DNA from: Pseudomonas alliivorans
Lineage (GTDB): Bacteria; Pseudomonadota; Gammaproteobacteria; Pseudomonadales; Pseudomonadaceae
DNA: 64,000 nucleotides
Direction of reading: 5' to 3'
NCBI RefSeq assembly: GCF_017826695.1
Contig: NZ_JAFFZW010000006.1
Span: forward strand, 186,001 to 250,000
Shown here: one piece after another, positions 53,453 to 62,819 of the stretch
How the letters are laid out: each line of letters begins with the position of its first letter
Numbering within the stretch: the stretch's first letter is position 1
Translations under genes and position numbers: made by a program
Notes under the pieces: generated by a model
What the model saw: the letters and a program-made list of their open reading frames with translations, nothing else
Database searches by the model: none
Told to the model about the DNA's origin: nothing

Positions 53453-53845
53453 GCTTTCCTCACTAGAGCGCGGATGGACGTAGTTGAGACTGTGATAGCG
53501 ATGCGCCGTTCTGTGCACTTTATCAGGACGCAAAGAAAAGGGGACCCGTTGGCCCCCTTGGGATACTTCGTCCTGGCGCGACGCTTGTGGCATCGGCTCA
53601 CTTCATGCCGTCTTGTGGACAGTATGCAGCCCGGGGGCCTGACACACCCGGTTGGGTGGAAGGCCGCGACTGGCCTGATTCGGCGGGTCGCGCTGGACGC
53701 TGTGTCCGGGCAGTGATTCTGGTTAAAAGAATAGGCCTGCGGCGTTGGCAGAGGATTGCTAATGTTGCTCTATAAAACATTACTTGCGCAATTTTTGACT
53801 TCAGATGAATAATCCTGCGCAATCCAAATCATAAAGGGGTAGATC
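53453..53845. other. Non-coding gap between the Gln-rich gene and an Lrp-type gene
   Basis: I see no gene or recognisable motif in these 393 bases. An AT-rich part at 53755-53840 probably carries the promoter of the regulator gene. Confidence 0.5.
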
Positions 53846-54325
53846 GTGAGCAAGCTCGACAGATATGACTTGAGCATTTTGGCCGAATTGCAAAAGGACG
53901 CGCGCATCTCGAACCAGGAATTGGCGGAACGCATTGGTCTGTCACCGTCGCCATGCTCGCGCCGGGTCAAGCAACTGGAAGATGACGGTTACATCGTGCG
54001 GCAGGTGGCCTTGCTGGATCGCAAGAAACTGGGCCTGAACCTGACCGCCTACGTGCTGATCGGCATGGACCGCCACACGCCGGAGCGTTTCGAGAACTTT
54101 GAACAACAGATCCGCAACCTGCCTCAGGTACTCGAATGCAGCCTGGTAACCGGTATGGAAGCAGACTATCAGCTGAAAGTCGTGGTGCCTGACATGGACC
54201 ATTACCAGAAACTGCTGCTGGGGCATCTGACCCGTATCGAAGGCGTGACCAGCGTGCGGTCGAGCTTTGTGCTCAATCAGGTCCTGGCCAGCACCGAAAT
54301 GCCGCTGGTTCATCTGCGCAGTTGA
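53846..54325 (+). CDS. Lrp/AsnC-family transcriptional regulator
   Basis: The 159-residue protein starts at a GTG after AAAGGGG. It has the Lrp helix-turn-helix (LAELQKDARISNQELAERIG, LSPSPCSRRVKQLEDDGYI) and a RAM domain (VLECSLVTGMEADYQLKVVV). Its C-terminus LVHLRS is short. No obvious target gene is adjacent: rluE is convergent and the Gln-rich gene is divergent but far away. It probably senses an amino acid. Confidence 0.88.
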   Translation: MSKLDRYDLSILAELQKDARISNQELAERIGLSPSPCSRRVKQLEDDGYIVRQVALLDRKKLGLNLTAYVLIGMDRHTPERFENFEQQIRNLPQVLECSLVTGMEADYQLKVVVPDMDHYQKLLLGHLTRIEGVTSVRSSFVLNQVLASTEMPLVHLRS

Positions 54326-54347
54326 GGGCCTGAACCGAGCGATACGA

Positions 54348-54986
54348 TTACAGTTTGGCGGGCACTTCGCGATACTCGCCCTGATCGAGCCCGTCGAGCG
54401 TCCAGTTGCCGATCCTGACGCGCACCAGCCTGAGCGTCGGCAGGCCCACGGCAGCCGTCATGCGCCGCACCTGTCGATTGCGACCTTCCTTGATCACCAG
54501 TTCCAGCCAGTGTGTCGGCACGCTCTTGCGAAAGCGGACCGGCGGATTGCGTGGCCAAAGGGCGGGCTCTTCGATCTGCCGGGCTTCGGCGGGCAAGGTC
54601 GGACCGTCATTGAGTTGCACACCCTTACGCAGTTGCTGCAACTGCTCCTCGCTCGGTTCGCCCTCCACCTGCACCCAATAGGTCTTGGCCAGCTTGTGCT
54701 TCGGATCGGCAATACGCGCCTGCAATTGCCCGTCGTTGGTCAGCAACAAAAGCCCTTCGCTGTCACGATCCAGGCGGCCTGCCGGGTAGATGCCGGGGAT
54801 ATTGATGAAATCCTTGAGCGTCGCCCGCCCCTGCTCGTCGTTGAACTGGGTCAACACGTCGAATGGCTTGTTGAACAGGATCAGCTTCGGCTCGGCGGGT
54901 GGCGCCTTGGCTACACGCCGGGGAGCGCCTGATGGGCTGGTTTGAGGACGGCGGGAGGCGGGACGCTGGATGCGGGACATTGGCAT
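54348..54986 (-). CDS. rluE: 23S rRNA pseudouridine synthase RluE
   Basis: The protein has 212 residues from the ATG at 54986; the ATG at 54980 is equally possible and neither has a strong ribosome site. The catalytic motif AGRLDRDSEGLLLLTNDG carries D73. KLILFNKPFDVLTQF, KTYWVQVEG and EGRNRQVRRM are family marks. It belongs to the RsuA group without an S4 domain, as RluE does; RluE modifies position 2457 of 23S rRNA. The basic N-terminal 35 residues are poorly conserved. A terminator of amn overlaps its promoter area. Confidence 0.85.
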   Translation of the reverse strand: MPMSRIQRPASRRPQTSPSGAPRRVAKAPPAEPKLILFNKPFDVLTQFNDEQGRATLKDFINIPGIYPAGRLDRDSEGLLLLTNDGQLQARIADPKHKLAKTYWVQVEGEPSEEQLQQLRKGVQLNDGPTLPAEARQIEEPALWPRNPPVRFRKSVPTHWLELVIKEGRNRQVRRMTAAVGLPTLRLVRVRIGNWTLDGLDQGEYREVPAKL

Positions 54987-55002
54987 TCGGTAATCGGAAA
55001 AC

Positions 55003-55030
55003 AGAAAGGGCCACTTTAGTGGCCCTTTCT
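55003..55030 (-). terminator. Terminator of amn
   Basis: A perfect 13-bp stem (AGAAAGGGCCACT and inverse) lies just past the amn stop. On the minus strand TTTCTGTTTTCC follows. Confidence 0.8.
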
Positions 55031-55047
55031 GCAAATACCAAACGCAA

Positions 55048-56511
55048 TCAACGGAACGGCGGTTCATCGAAGCTGCGCAGCTTGCGCGAGTGCAGCGAAT
55101 TCAGCTCGGTGCGTAGCAGGTCCAGCGCTGCGATACCGATTTTCAGGTGCTGACTGACGGCACGCTCATAGAACGCGTTGGCCGAGCCCGGCAGTTTGAT
55201 TTCACTGTGCAACGGCTTGTCGGATACACACAGCAACGTGCCATATGGCACCCGCAGACGATAACCCTGGGCGGCGATGGTGCCGCTTTCCATGTCCACG
55301 GCCACAGCGCGGGACAGGTTGATCAGCGGACGCTCCTGCGCCCAGCGCAATTCCCAGTTGCGGTCGTCGTAGGTCAGCACGGTGCCGGTACGCAGACGCT
55401 TCTTGAGCTCTTCGCCACGCTCACCGGTGATCTGCGCAGCGGATTCCTGCAGGGCCAGTTGCACTTCGGCCAGGGCCGGAATCGGAATGTGAGGCGGCAG
55501 CACGCGATCCAGAATGCCGTCGCGACGCATGTAGGCGTGGGCCAGCACGTAGTCGCCGATGGTTTGCGACTGTCGCAGGCCGCCGCAGTGGCCGATCATC
55601 AGCCAGCAATGCGGACGCAAGACCGCCAGGTGATCGGTGATGTTCTTGGCGTTCGACGGGCCTACACCAATGTTGACCAGCGTCACGCCGTGACCGTCTT
55701 CGGCGATCAGGTGATAGGCGGGCATCTGATAACGGTGCCAGACCACGCTGGCGACGATGGCCTGGGCTTCGTCCTGGCTCATGCTCTTGTCGACAATGAC
55801 GTTACCGGGCAGGACCATGCGCACGAAGCGCGGATCTTCACGCAGCTTTTCCAGACCATGCAGGATGAACTGGTCGACATAGCGGTGATAGTTGGTCAGC
55901 AGGATCCACGGCTGTACATGACGCCAGTCGCTGCCGGTGTAGTGCACCAGGCGACGCAACGAGAAATCCACGCGCGCGGCGTCGAACAGCGCCAACGGCA
56001 GCGGATCGACGTTGGCCCAGTCGTAAAGGCCATCGGCGATGCCATCGGTCGCGGCCGACAGGTCCGTGCTCGGGAATACCCGGGCCAGCGCAGCGGCGGT
56101 CACGCCGGAGCCGGCCAGTTCATCGCCCTGTTCCACAACATAGGGATAAGGAATGTTCTGCTCGCTCATCCCGACTTCGACCGTCACGGTGAAGTCGCTC
56201 ATCAGCGGGCCGAGCTGCTCCAGCAGGTATTTGCGAAACGCCTTGGGCTGGGTGACGGTAACGCTGTAAGTGCCCGGCAGCTGGACCTTGGCGTAGGCAC
56301 GAGTGGTCAGCGGCACTTCGCCGTGGCACTGATAATTGAGGCGCAATTCAGGGTAGCGGAACTGCGCTCGCTCTTCGGCGCTGGGTTCGACGCGGTCTTT
56401 CAGGTAACGCTTGAGCGCCTGGCTCAGCGCGCTGGTTGCACGCTCGTGCAGTTCAGCGAGACGCTCAACAGCTTGCTCGGCAGTGTCTACAACAACAAAG
56501 GCTTGGGTCAC
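55048..56511 (-). CDS. amn: AMP nucleosidase
   Basis: The 487-residue enzyme splits AMP into adenine and ribose 5-phosphate and helps to balance adenylates. The N-terminal AMP nucleosidase domain (about 1-180) precedes a nucleoside phosphorylase-like catalytic domain with VNIGVGPSNAKNITDHLAVL and VAVDMESGTIAAQGY. The start is a GTG at 56511 with AGGA upstream; the ATG eight bases before it is out of frame. Length matches the bacterial family. Confidence 0.93.
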   Translation of the reverse strand: MTQAFVVVDTAEQAVERLAELHERATSALSQALKRYLKDRVEPSAEERAQFRYPELRLNYQCHGEVPLTTRAYAKVQLPGTYSVTVTQPKAFRKYLLEQLGPLMSDFTVTVEVGMSEQNIPYPYVVEQGDELAGSGVTAAALARVFPSTDLSAATDGIADGLYDWANVDPLPLALFDAARVDFSLRRLVHYTGSDWRHVQPWILLTNYHRYVDQFILHGLEKLREDPRFVRMVLPGNVIVDKSMSQDEAQAIVASVVWHRYQMPAYHLIAEDGHGVTLVNIGVGPSNAKNITDHLAVLRPHCWLMIGHCGGLRQSQTIGDYVLAHAYMRRDGILDRVLPPHIPIPALAEVQLALQESAAQITGERGEELKKRLRTGTVLTYDDRNWELRWAQERPLINLSRAVAVDMESGTIAAQGYRLRVPYGTLLCVSDKPLHSEIKLPGSANAFYERAVSQHLKIGIAALDLLRTELNSLHSRKLRSFDEPPFR

Positions 56512-56563
56512 GTTTCATGTCCTGTCTGAACTTGCAGACCTGCATCGTAACGGGTTCGCGTGC

Positions 56564-58213
56564 TCATGCCACCTGCGGCGACGCTCTGGACACTAATGTT
56601 TCGACATCCACCCCTCGCGGCAATGCACCGTACACACGCCCGCCAGCGGCTATTCGACCAGCGATAAATCCGTCGCTGACGGCCGCGTTGCCCGCTTCAA
56701 GCAACAGCCTGGCCTGCAACGCGACGGCGATGTCTTCGGTAAGTTGCCGGGCGCGGTACTGGATGTCGCTCAAATCGGTGAAGGCGTCTTTCAGCGTGGC
56801 AATGTGCGCGGCCAGACGTCGATCACCCTGCCCGTCACCCAGTTCGTCGAACAAGGCATCGAGCACGCCCGGTTCCTTCGACAGCGCTCTCAACACATCC
56901 AGGCATTGCACATTGCCAGAGCCTTCCCAGGTCGAGTTGACCGGCGCTTCCCGGTACAGGCGCGGCAGAATGCTGTCTTCGACATAACCCGCGCCGCCGA
57001 GGCATTCAGCGGCTTCGTTGATCATGGCCGGGGCGCGCTTGCAGATCCAGTACTTGCCCACCGCCGTCACCAGTCGCACAAAGCGCGCTTCATGGGCATC
57101 ATCCAGATGGTCCAACGCGCGGCCCATGCGCAAGGTGAGCGCCAGCGCCGCTTCGCTTTCCAGCGCCAGATCGGCCAGCACGTTCTGCATCAATGGCTGC
57201 TCGGCCAGCAGACGACCACTCACCGAGCGGTGTGCGCAGTGATGGGTGGCCTGGGTCAGCGCCTGACGCATCAGCGCGCTGGAGCCGATCATGCAGTCGA
57301 AGCGGGTCATGGCGACCATTTCGATGATGGTTGCCACACCGCGCCCTTCTTCACCGATCATCCAGGCCAGCGCGCCCCTGAACTCGACTTCGCAGGACGC
57401 GTTGGACCAGTTGCCCAGCTTGTTCTTGAGGCGCTGGATATAGAATTCGTTGCGCGTGTCGTCCGGCCGATGACGCGGCAACAGAAAACAGCTCAGCCCC
57501 TTGTCGGTCTGCGCCAGCGTGAGGAACGCATCGCACATCGGTGCCGAGCAGAACCATTTGTGCCCGACCAGTTCATAGGCCTGCCCCGGCCCGCCCGCGC
57601 CGACCGGCCAGGCCCGCGTGGTATTGCTGCGCACATCGGTGCCGCCCTGCTTCTCGGTCATGGCCATGCCGATGGTCGCGCCGGTCTTGTGCGCAATACC
57701 GACGTTGCGCGAATCGTACTGAGTGGAAAGCACCTTGGGCAGCCAGATCTCGGCCAGATCGGGTTGCAGACGCAAGGCCGGAACGCTGGCGAAAGTCATC
57801 GTCAGCGGGCAGCCGCTACCGGGATCGGCCTGGGTGTGCAGATAACTCATCGCCGCTCGTGCTACATGAGCGCCGGGCTGCGGATCGGTCCAGGGCATTG
57901 AAGGGATGCCATGCTCGATGGCTGTGTTCATCAATTGATGGTAAGCCGGATGAAATTCGATCAGGTCGATGCGATGGCCGTATCGATCGTGACTGGCGAA
58001 CATAGGCTTGTTCTGGTTGGCGAGAAACCCGGCTTCCATCAAGGGGCCGCCTGCCAGCGCACCATAAGTATCCATGCGCGACTCGGCCCAGCCTGCGCCG
58101 TAGCGCTTGCTCCATTGCTGCAACGGCAGATCAATTCGGTAGAGATTCGCTCCGTCGAGCGGCGGAGGTTGATTGGTGACTTCGTGGGTTTCGGCGAATT
58201 GATTCAGGTTCAT
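56564..58213 (-). CDS. aidB: AidB-type acyl-CoA dehydrogenase-like protein
   Basis: This 549-residue flavoprotein belongs to the AidB branch of acyl-CoA dehydrogenases. AidB marks include the N-terminal ESRMDTYGALAGGPLMEAGF, MTEKQGGTDVRSNTTRA, and the catalytic-base region LYREAPVNSTWEGSGNVQCL. E. coli AidB is induced by alkylation damage and binds DNA through its C-terminal domain, but its enzymatic role is unclear. The C-terminus here is normal in length. Other alkylation-repair genes (ogt, alkA) lie 4 kb away, not in the same operon. Confidence 0.88.
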   Translation of the reverse strand: MNLNQFAETHEVTNQPPPLDGANLYRIDLPLQQWSKRYGAGWAESRMDTYGALAGGPLMEAGFLANQNKPMFASHDRYGHRIDLIEFHPAYHQLMNTAIEHGIPSMPWTDPQPGAHVARAAMSYLHTQADPGSGCPLTMTFASVPALRLQPDLAEIWLPKVLSTQYDSRNVGIAHKTGATIGMAMTEKQGGTDVRSNTTRAWPVGAGGPGQAYELVGHKWFCSAPMCDAFLTLAQTDKGLSCFLLPRHRPDDTRNEFYIQRLKNKLGNWSNASCEVEFRGALAWMIGEEGRGVATIIEMVAMTRFDCMIGSSALMRQALTQATHHCAHRSVSGRLLAEQPLMQNVLADLALESEAALALTLRMGRALDHLDDAHEARFVRLVTAVGKYWICKRAPAMINEAAECLGGAGYVEDSILPRLYREAPVNSTWEGSGNVQCLDVLRALSKEPGVLDALFDELGDGQGDRRLAAHIATLKDAFTDLSDIQYRARQLTEDIAVALQARLLLEAGNAAVSDGFIAGRIAAGGRVYGALPRGVDVETLVSRASPQVA

Positions 58214-58330
58214 GAGTCATGTTCTCCCTGCGTGTTTCATGAGCAGGAGTGAATCATGCGCCCAAGGCTTCGCCTTTAAAAAGTGCCGTATGCGCCGAAT
58301 CACCGGCGCTTTTGCCCTGCACTGCCAGGA

Positions 58331-60325
58331 TCAAATACCCCAGTGGGCTTTCAATTCGGGCGTCTTGCGGACTGCGCCTGGTATGGCCATCAGCATCGGC
58401 AGGCTCAAGGTAAAGCAACTGCCCTGTCCCGGCTCGGAATGATGGCTCAATTCACCGCCTTGCAATTCGACCAGCTTGCGGCAGATTGCCAGGCCGATGC
58501 CCAGCCCGCCGTACTGACGGGTCATCGAGCCGTCGACCTGAAAGAAGTGCTCGTACAGATTGACTTCGTCCAGACGGTTGAACCCGATGCCGGTGTCCAT
58601 GACTTCGACCCGCAGGCGAAGACGGTCAACGTCCTGCGGCTGACCGCTGACCCGGACCCTGATCGCACCTTCACGGGTGAACTTAATGGCATTGTCCAGC
58701 AGGCACTCGACGCACTGGTAAAGCTTGTCGGCGTCGCCACGAACCGTGGCAGGCAGCTTATCGTCCAGGTCGAAGGTCAACGCCAGCAACTTGGCCTGCG
58801 CCGCGCTGTTGAACCGTTCCTGCAACTGCTCGAACAGGTCGCTTAGGTCGAACGCGTCGCACTCGGCATACAGCACACCGGCCTGAAGCTCGGTGAGGGT
58901 CAGGATGCCATTGATCATGCTCATCATGTCCTGAGCGGAACTGGCGGCGGTTTGTTGATACATCTCCAACTCGTCGCCCAGCTTCAGGGTCTGCATGAGT
59001 TCCAGCGAGCCGATCACCCCGTTCATGGGCGTGCGTAGCTCGTGGGTGAGCGTGGCCAGAAACTCGTCCTTGAGACGGTTGCTGGTCGCCAGTTGCTGGT
59101 TCAAGCGCTCCAGATCCCTGCCGGTTGCCAGCAGCGTCTGCGCCTGCTGCCGACGGGCATGGTTGATGCGGTCAGCCAGCGCCATCGAGAGCAGCGCCAT
59201 CTCCAGCACAGTGCCGATATGGCAGGCGTACATTGTCAGGAAGGTGTTGGGCAATTTGCCCAGCAGCATCAGACCGAAAATTACCCCGCCGACCATGAAT
59301 ACCGACCAGGCGATCACGAAGTAGCGTCCGACACGCTCACCTTTCGCAACAGCAACAATGCCCGCCAGATAAATCACCAGCGCCCCGGCCACCACCAGAT
59401 ACGTCGCCGAGCGCAATGCGGGGCCATAGCCCAGAAACAACGCGATGCCCATGACCACGGCGGCAGCGCCGACCATCGTCAGCAACAGCTTGTCGAGCCA
59501 GGGTGCCAGACGATGAGTGATCAGGAAACTGCGGGAGAACTGGCAGGCGAACAGCGTTGCCACTGCCATCAGAAACGGGGTTGATGCATTCGCCCACCAT
59601 GGGTTATTCGGCCATAGATACTCGATGGCGACCCCGTTGATCGACATCTGATACAGCCCGAACGACGCGACATAGAGCATGTAATAGAGATAATCCGGGT
59701 CGCGCACACTGATGAAGATGAACAGGTTGTAGACCAGCATTCCCAGCAGCACGCCGTAGATCAGACCGAACACGTAGATGCGCGCCGGCTGGGCCTCCAG
59801 ATAGGCATGGGTTGACCAGAGATTGAGCGGCCCCTGAACCGAGCCTTCACTTTTGAGGCGCAAATAAATGGTGCGCTGTAGACCGGGCGGTACGTCCAGT
59901 TGAAACAGGTAGTTGTTCTGTTTGAACTGGCGGCTGGCGAACGGCAGCATGTCGCCGGTCTGCCAGATCAGCGCCGGGCGCCCTCCGGCGTCCTGTGCGT
60001 AGAAGTCGACGCGGTCCATCGGCGGATACGCCAGCTCCAGCAGCCAGTCCGTGTGCTGATCGGCAGTGCGGGGCCGATACAACAGATCGACTTTCAGCCA
60101 GAAAGCCGAATGCGAGTAGCCAGCATTGAAGGTGCGGGTTTGCAGGGGGCGAAACTCACGCGTGCCCGCCTCGGAGCTCACGCTTTCGATCGTCGCCTCA
60201 CCCGTCGGGTCTTCGAACACCTGAATAGCCCGCCCAAGCGGCAGGAACTGAGTGTTCTCATCAAACTCGACAGCATGAGCCAGCATTGGCAGCCAGACAG
60301 CCAGCATGATTAGCAGATAGCGCAT
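58331..60325 (-). CDS. 7TMR-DISM sensor histidine kinase
   Basis: The 664-residue kinase starts at 60325 with a signal peptide (MRYLLIMLAVWLPMLAHA). A periplasmic 7TMR-DISMED2 domain (about 25-165) is followed by seven membrane segments (about 175-385), a short coiled coil and the kinase core. The H-box is LATLTHELRTPMNGVIGSLE; N, G1 and G2 boxes are visible (DNAIKFT, DTGIGF, YGGLGIGLAICRKL). There is no receiver or Hpt domain and no adjacent response regulator, so its partner is unknown. The DISMED2 domain often binds carbohydrates. The kinase resembles the input halves of RetS/LadS but lacks their extra domains. Confidence 0.88.
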   Translation of the reverse strand: MRYLLIMLAVWLPMLAHAVEFDENTQFLPLGRAIQVFEDPTGEATIESVSSEAGTREFRPLQTRTFNAGYSHSAFWLKVDLLYRPRTADQHTDWLLELAYPPMDRVDFYAQDAGGRPALIWQTGDMLPFASRQFKQNNYLFQLDVPPGLQRTIYLRLKSEGSVQGPLNLWSTHAYLEAQPARIYVFGLIYGVLLGMLVYNLFIFISVRDPDYLYYMLYVASFGLYQMSINGVAIEYLWPNNPWWANASTPFLMAVATLFACQFSRSFLITHRLAPWLDKLLLTMVGAAAVVMGIALFLGYGPALRSATYLVVAGALVIYLAGIVAVAKGERVGRYFVIAWSVFMVGGVIFGLMLLGKLPNTFLTMYACHIGTVLEMALLSMALADRINHARRQQAQTLLATGRDLERLNQQLATSNRLKDEFLATLTHELRTPMNGVIGSLELMQTLKLGDELEMYQQTAASSAQDMMSMINGILTLTELQAGVLYAECDAFDLSDLFEQLQERFNSAAQAKLLALTFDLDDKLPATVRGDADKLYQCVECLLDNAIKFTREGAIRVRVSGQPQDVDRLRLRVEVMDTGIGFNRLDEVNLYEHFFQVDGSMTRQYGGLGIGLAICRKLVELQGGELSHHSEPGQGSCFTLSLPMLMAIPGAVRKTPELKAHWGI

Positions 60326-60682
60326 TAAAGCCCCAAGGTCGGTCGTCGCGGCCACTCCATCCGTTGATGGCGACGTCCTGCAAATGTCTATCCTTGAAAC
60401 AGGCTTAAGGGTATGACCGGTACACGACAACTGCCTGCGGACACCGCGGCGGGCGGGCCATTCGGCAGACTCTCGGAATAGTGAAGCATAGTCCTTAATA
60501 GCTTTAAGGCACCATCGCTTTAATAATCAAAGCGATGGCTCTATCTCGGCCTTTCCAGGCCAAACATGAATTTTTTCGGATTTGAAGAGGCTCCTCGGGC
60601 GCCCCGTGCGCCCTGTCGACTCGCAAGAAATTCGCTCGTCGACAGACGGCCAGAGAGGGGTTTAGTGATAAGCTCGCGCACC
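60326..60682. other. Structured gap upstream of thiD
   Basis: These 357 bases carry four stem-loops in a row: 60493-60509, 60512-60538 (10-bp perfect stem), a GGCC pair near 60550-60563, and 60613-60645 (CTGTCGAC with GTCGACAG). I see no TPP-riboswitch core. Frames open here are not supported as genes. Confidence 0.5.
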
Positions 60683-61480
60683 ATGAATATCTATAGCTCC
60701 CGCCCCGTTGTCCTCTGCCTCTCCGGCCACGACCCTAGTGGCGGTGCCGGCATGCAGGCCGATATAGAAGCCCTGCTCGCCCAGGGTTGCCATGCCGCTC
60801 CGGTCATCACCGCACTGACGGTTCAGGATACCGTCAATGTCAGTGATTTCCGTGTACTCGATCGCGACTGGGTGCTGGCCCAGGCGCATGCCGTCCTCAA
60901 CGACTCCTGCGTGGCCGCTGTGAAACTGGGCATGCTCGGCTCGCTGGAAATGGTCGATACCGTCGTCGAACTGCTGCGGGCCAATCCGCATCTGCCCATG
61001 GTCTGCGACCCCGTGTTGCGAGCCGGTGGCGGCGGGCGGCTGGGCAAGGACGAAGTCGGCTATGCCATGCGCGAACAACTGTTGCCGCTGTCGGCCATCG
61101 CCACGCCTAACCTGCCGGAAGCCCGCATCCTAGCGGAGTTGCCTGAAGGTACGGCGGATGAGTGCGCAGAAAAGCTGCTGCCTTACTGCGAACATCTGCT
61201 GATCACCGGCGGACATGGGGACGAACAACAGATCCACAACCGTCTCTACATTCGTGGCGGCCAGACCCACACCTTTGTCTGCGAGCGCCTGCCCGGCAGT
61301 TACCACGGGTCGGGCTGCACGCTGGCCAGTGCCCTGGCGGGACGGCTGGCACAAGGCGAGGAAACGGTCAGCGCCGTAAAATCCGCCCTCGACTACACCT
61401 GGAGAACGTTGCGTGACGCCGAGCAGTTGGGCAAGGGGCAATTCGTCCCCCGCCGTCTTCCGCTGGACTTCTGTTCGTAA
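60683..61480 (+). CDS. thiD: Hydroxymethylpyrimidine/phosphomethylpyrimidine kinase
   Basis: This 265-residue kinase phosphorylates HMP and then HMP-P to HMP-PP for thiamine synthesis. Marks are LSGHDPSGGAGMQADI near the N-terminus, DPVLRAGGGGRL and the anion-hole/catalytic segment LPGSYHGSGCTLASALA. I start at the ATG at 60683 (MNIYSSRPVV), which gives the usual length; an upstream frame extension lacks similarity. thiE follows 23 bases after its stop, and the two should form an operon. Confidence 0.92.
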   Translation: MNIYSSRPVVLCLSGHDPSGGAGMQADIEALLAQGCHAAPVITALTVQDTVNVSDFRVLDRDWVLAQAHAVLNDSCVAAVKLGMLGSLEMVDTVVELLRANPHLPMVCDPVLRAGGGGRLGKDEVGYAMREQLLPLSAIATPNLPEARILAELPEGTADECAEKLLPYCEHLLITGGHGDEQQIHNRLYIRGGQTHTFVCERLPGSYHGSGCTLASALAGRLAQGEETVSAVKSALDYTWRTLRDAEQLGKGQFVPRRLPLDFCS

Positions 61481-61503
61481 CGCATCGCCATGAGGGACGA
61501 TTC

Positions 61504-62133
61504 ATGAAACTACGTGGCCTGTACGCCATCACCGACAGCCAGTTGCTGACAGGCAGATTCCTGTCTTACGTTGAAGCCGCCCTTGATGGCGGCGTGACGC
61601 TGCTGCAGTACCGGGACAAGACGGCAGACGAATCGCGCCGTCTGCGCGAGGCGACTGAACTGCTCAAGCTGTGCGAGCGCTACAAGACCCGGCTGATCAT
61701 CAATGACGATGCAGAACTGGCGGCGCGTCTGGGTGTCGGTGTGCACCTGGGGCAGACCGATGGCTCACTGCCTGACGCGCGCGCACTGCTGGGACACAAG
61801 GCGATTGTCGGCGCGACCTGCCACGGCAAACTGGAGCTGGCGGAGCGCGCCAAGGCCGACGGAGCGACTTACGTGGCGTTCGGACGGTTCTTCAGTTCGC
61901 AGACCAAACCGAACGCGCCCGCCGTGCCTCTGGACCTGATCGCCCAGGTCCGCGCCAAGGTGCACCTGCCTATCGCTGTCATCGGCGGCATCACCCTTGA
62001 AAACGCCCCGCAACTGGTCGAGCACGGCGCCGACCTGCTGGCCGTCGTTCACGGATTGTTCGGCGCGCCAACCCCTCAGGAAGTCACCCGCCGGGCCCGG
62101 GCCTTTACTGAACTGCTGGCCAGCGGGCGCTGA
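61504..62133 (+). CDS. thiE: Thiamine-phosphate synthase
   Basis: The 209-residue TIM-barrel enzyme joins HMP-PP and the thiazole phosphate to thiamine phosphate. Motifs include TLLQYRDKTADESRRL, LIINDDAELAARLGVGVHLG, ATCHGKLELAERAKADGATY and VIGGITLENAPQL, all typical. It follows thiD in the same operon. In P. aeruginosa hemL is the next gene; here a REPIN and convergent repair genes follow instead. Confidence 0.95.
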   Translation: MKLRGLYAITDSQLLTGRFLSYVEAALDGGVTLLQYRDKTADESRRLREATELLKLCERYKTRLIINDDAELAARLGVGVHLGQTDGSLPDARALLGHKAIVGATCHGKLELAERAKADGATYVAFGRFFSSQTKPNAPAVPLDLIAQVRAKVHLPIAVIGGITLENAPQLVEHGADLLAVVHGLFGAPTPQEVTRRARAFTELLASGR

Positions 62134-62162
62134 GCGAAGCACGGTCTCGCTGCTCACTGGAC

Positions 62163-62250
62163 TGTGGGAGGCGGCATGCCGGCGATGGCGTCATTTCAGT
62201 CACTGACAGGGCGCCTGTTAAAACATCTCGCCGGCAAGCCGCCTCCCACA
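62163..62250. repeat. REPIN-like element (inverted REP pair), copy 2
   Basis: The left arm GTGGGAGGCGGCATGCCGGC and the right arm GCCGGCAAGCCGCCTCCCAC are near-perfect inverses around a 48-base spacer. It lies between the convergent ends of thiE and ogt and is homologous, in opposite orientation, to the element at 3356-3436. Confidence 0.85.
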
Positions 62251-62297
62251 AACAGTTTTTCTTCAGAACGTCATTCGTCGTTTTATGAGGACGAAGT

Positions 62298-62819
62298 TCA
62301 AGCCTGCCCCACCAGCCTGAATTCAAAATCCGGCATGCCGGTCGCGTTCTCCAGCGCCAGCAATGCGCGCTTGCGGTCGATGCCACCGGCGTAGCCCGTC
62401 AGATCGCCACCCGCGCCGATGACCCGATGGCACGGCACGATGATGGAGATCGGGTTCCTGCCGTTGGCCGTTCCCACTGCCCGTGAGTGGCCGGGGCTCA
62501 ATCCCATCTTTCTGGCCATCGCCCCGTAGGAAATCATCTCGCCATAAGGGATGCGCGCCAGCTCCGCCCAGACCTGCTCCTGAAAGGGCGTACCGCGCAT
62601 GCGTAATGGCACATCGAAGACCCGGCGCTCGCCGCGAAAGAACTCGGTCAACTGCTCCTGCGCCATCCGCACCACTCTGGGCACGTGCTGGTCGTCGGGC
62701 ATCATTACCAGACCTGGATAGTGCTTCTGGCCGATGAAGTAAACGCCGGTCAACGCATCGTCCTCGATGCGCAAGGCGATGTCGCCCAACGGGCTTGAAA
62801 GCAGGTAGCCGGGAATCAT
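62298..62819 (-). CDS. ogt: Methylated-DNA-protein-cysteine methyltransferase
   Basis: This 173-residue suicide repair protein removes methyl groups from O6-methylguanine. The active site IIVPCHRVIGAGG carries C130. GTPFQEQVWAELARIPYGEM and the helix-turn-helix around SYGAMARKMGLSPGHSRAVG are complete. The start overlaps the alkA stop by four bases (ATGA), so the two are translationally coupled. The length is that of Ogt/AdaB-like stand-alone enzymes. Confidence 0.93.
   Translation of the reverse strand: MIPGYLLSSPLGDIALRIEDDALTGVYFIGQKHYPGLVMMPDDQHVPRVVRMAQEQLTEFFRGERRVFDVPLRMRGTPFQEQVWAELARIPYGEMISYGAMARKMGLSPGHSRAVGTANGRNPISIIVPCHRVIGAGGDLTGYAGGIDRKRALLALENATGMPDFEFRLVGQA

Noticed and set aside
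55147..56529. A 460-codon plus-strand frame
   Set aside because: It is antisense to amn, without a start site or recognisable motif.
60326..60682. TPP riboswitch upstream of thiD
   Set aside because: The conserved CUGAGA and ACCUGA-type core segments are absent, despite several hairpins.
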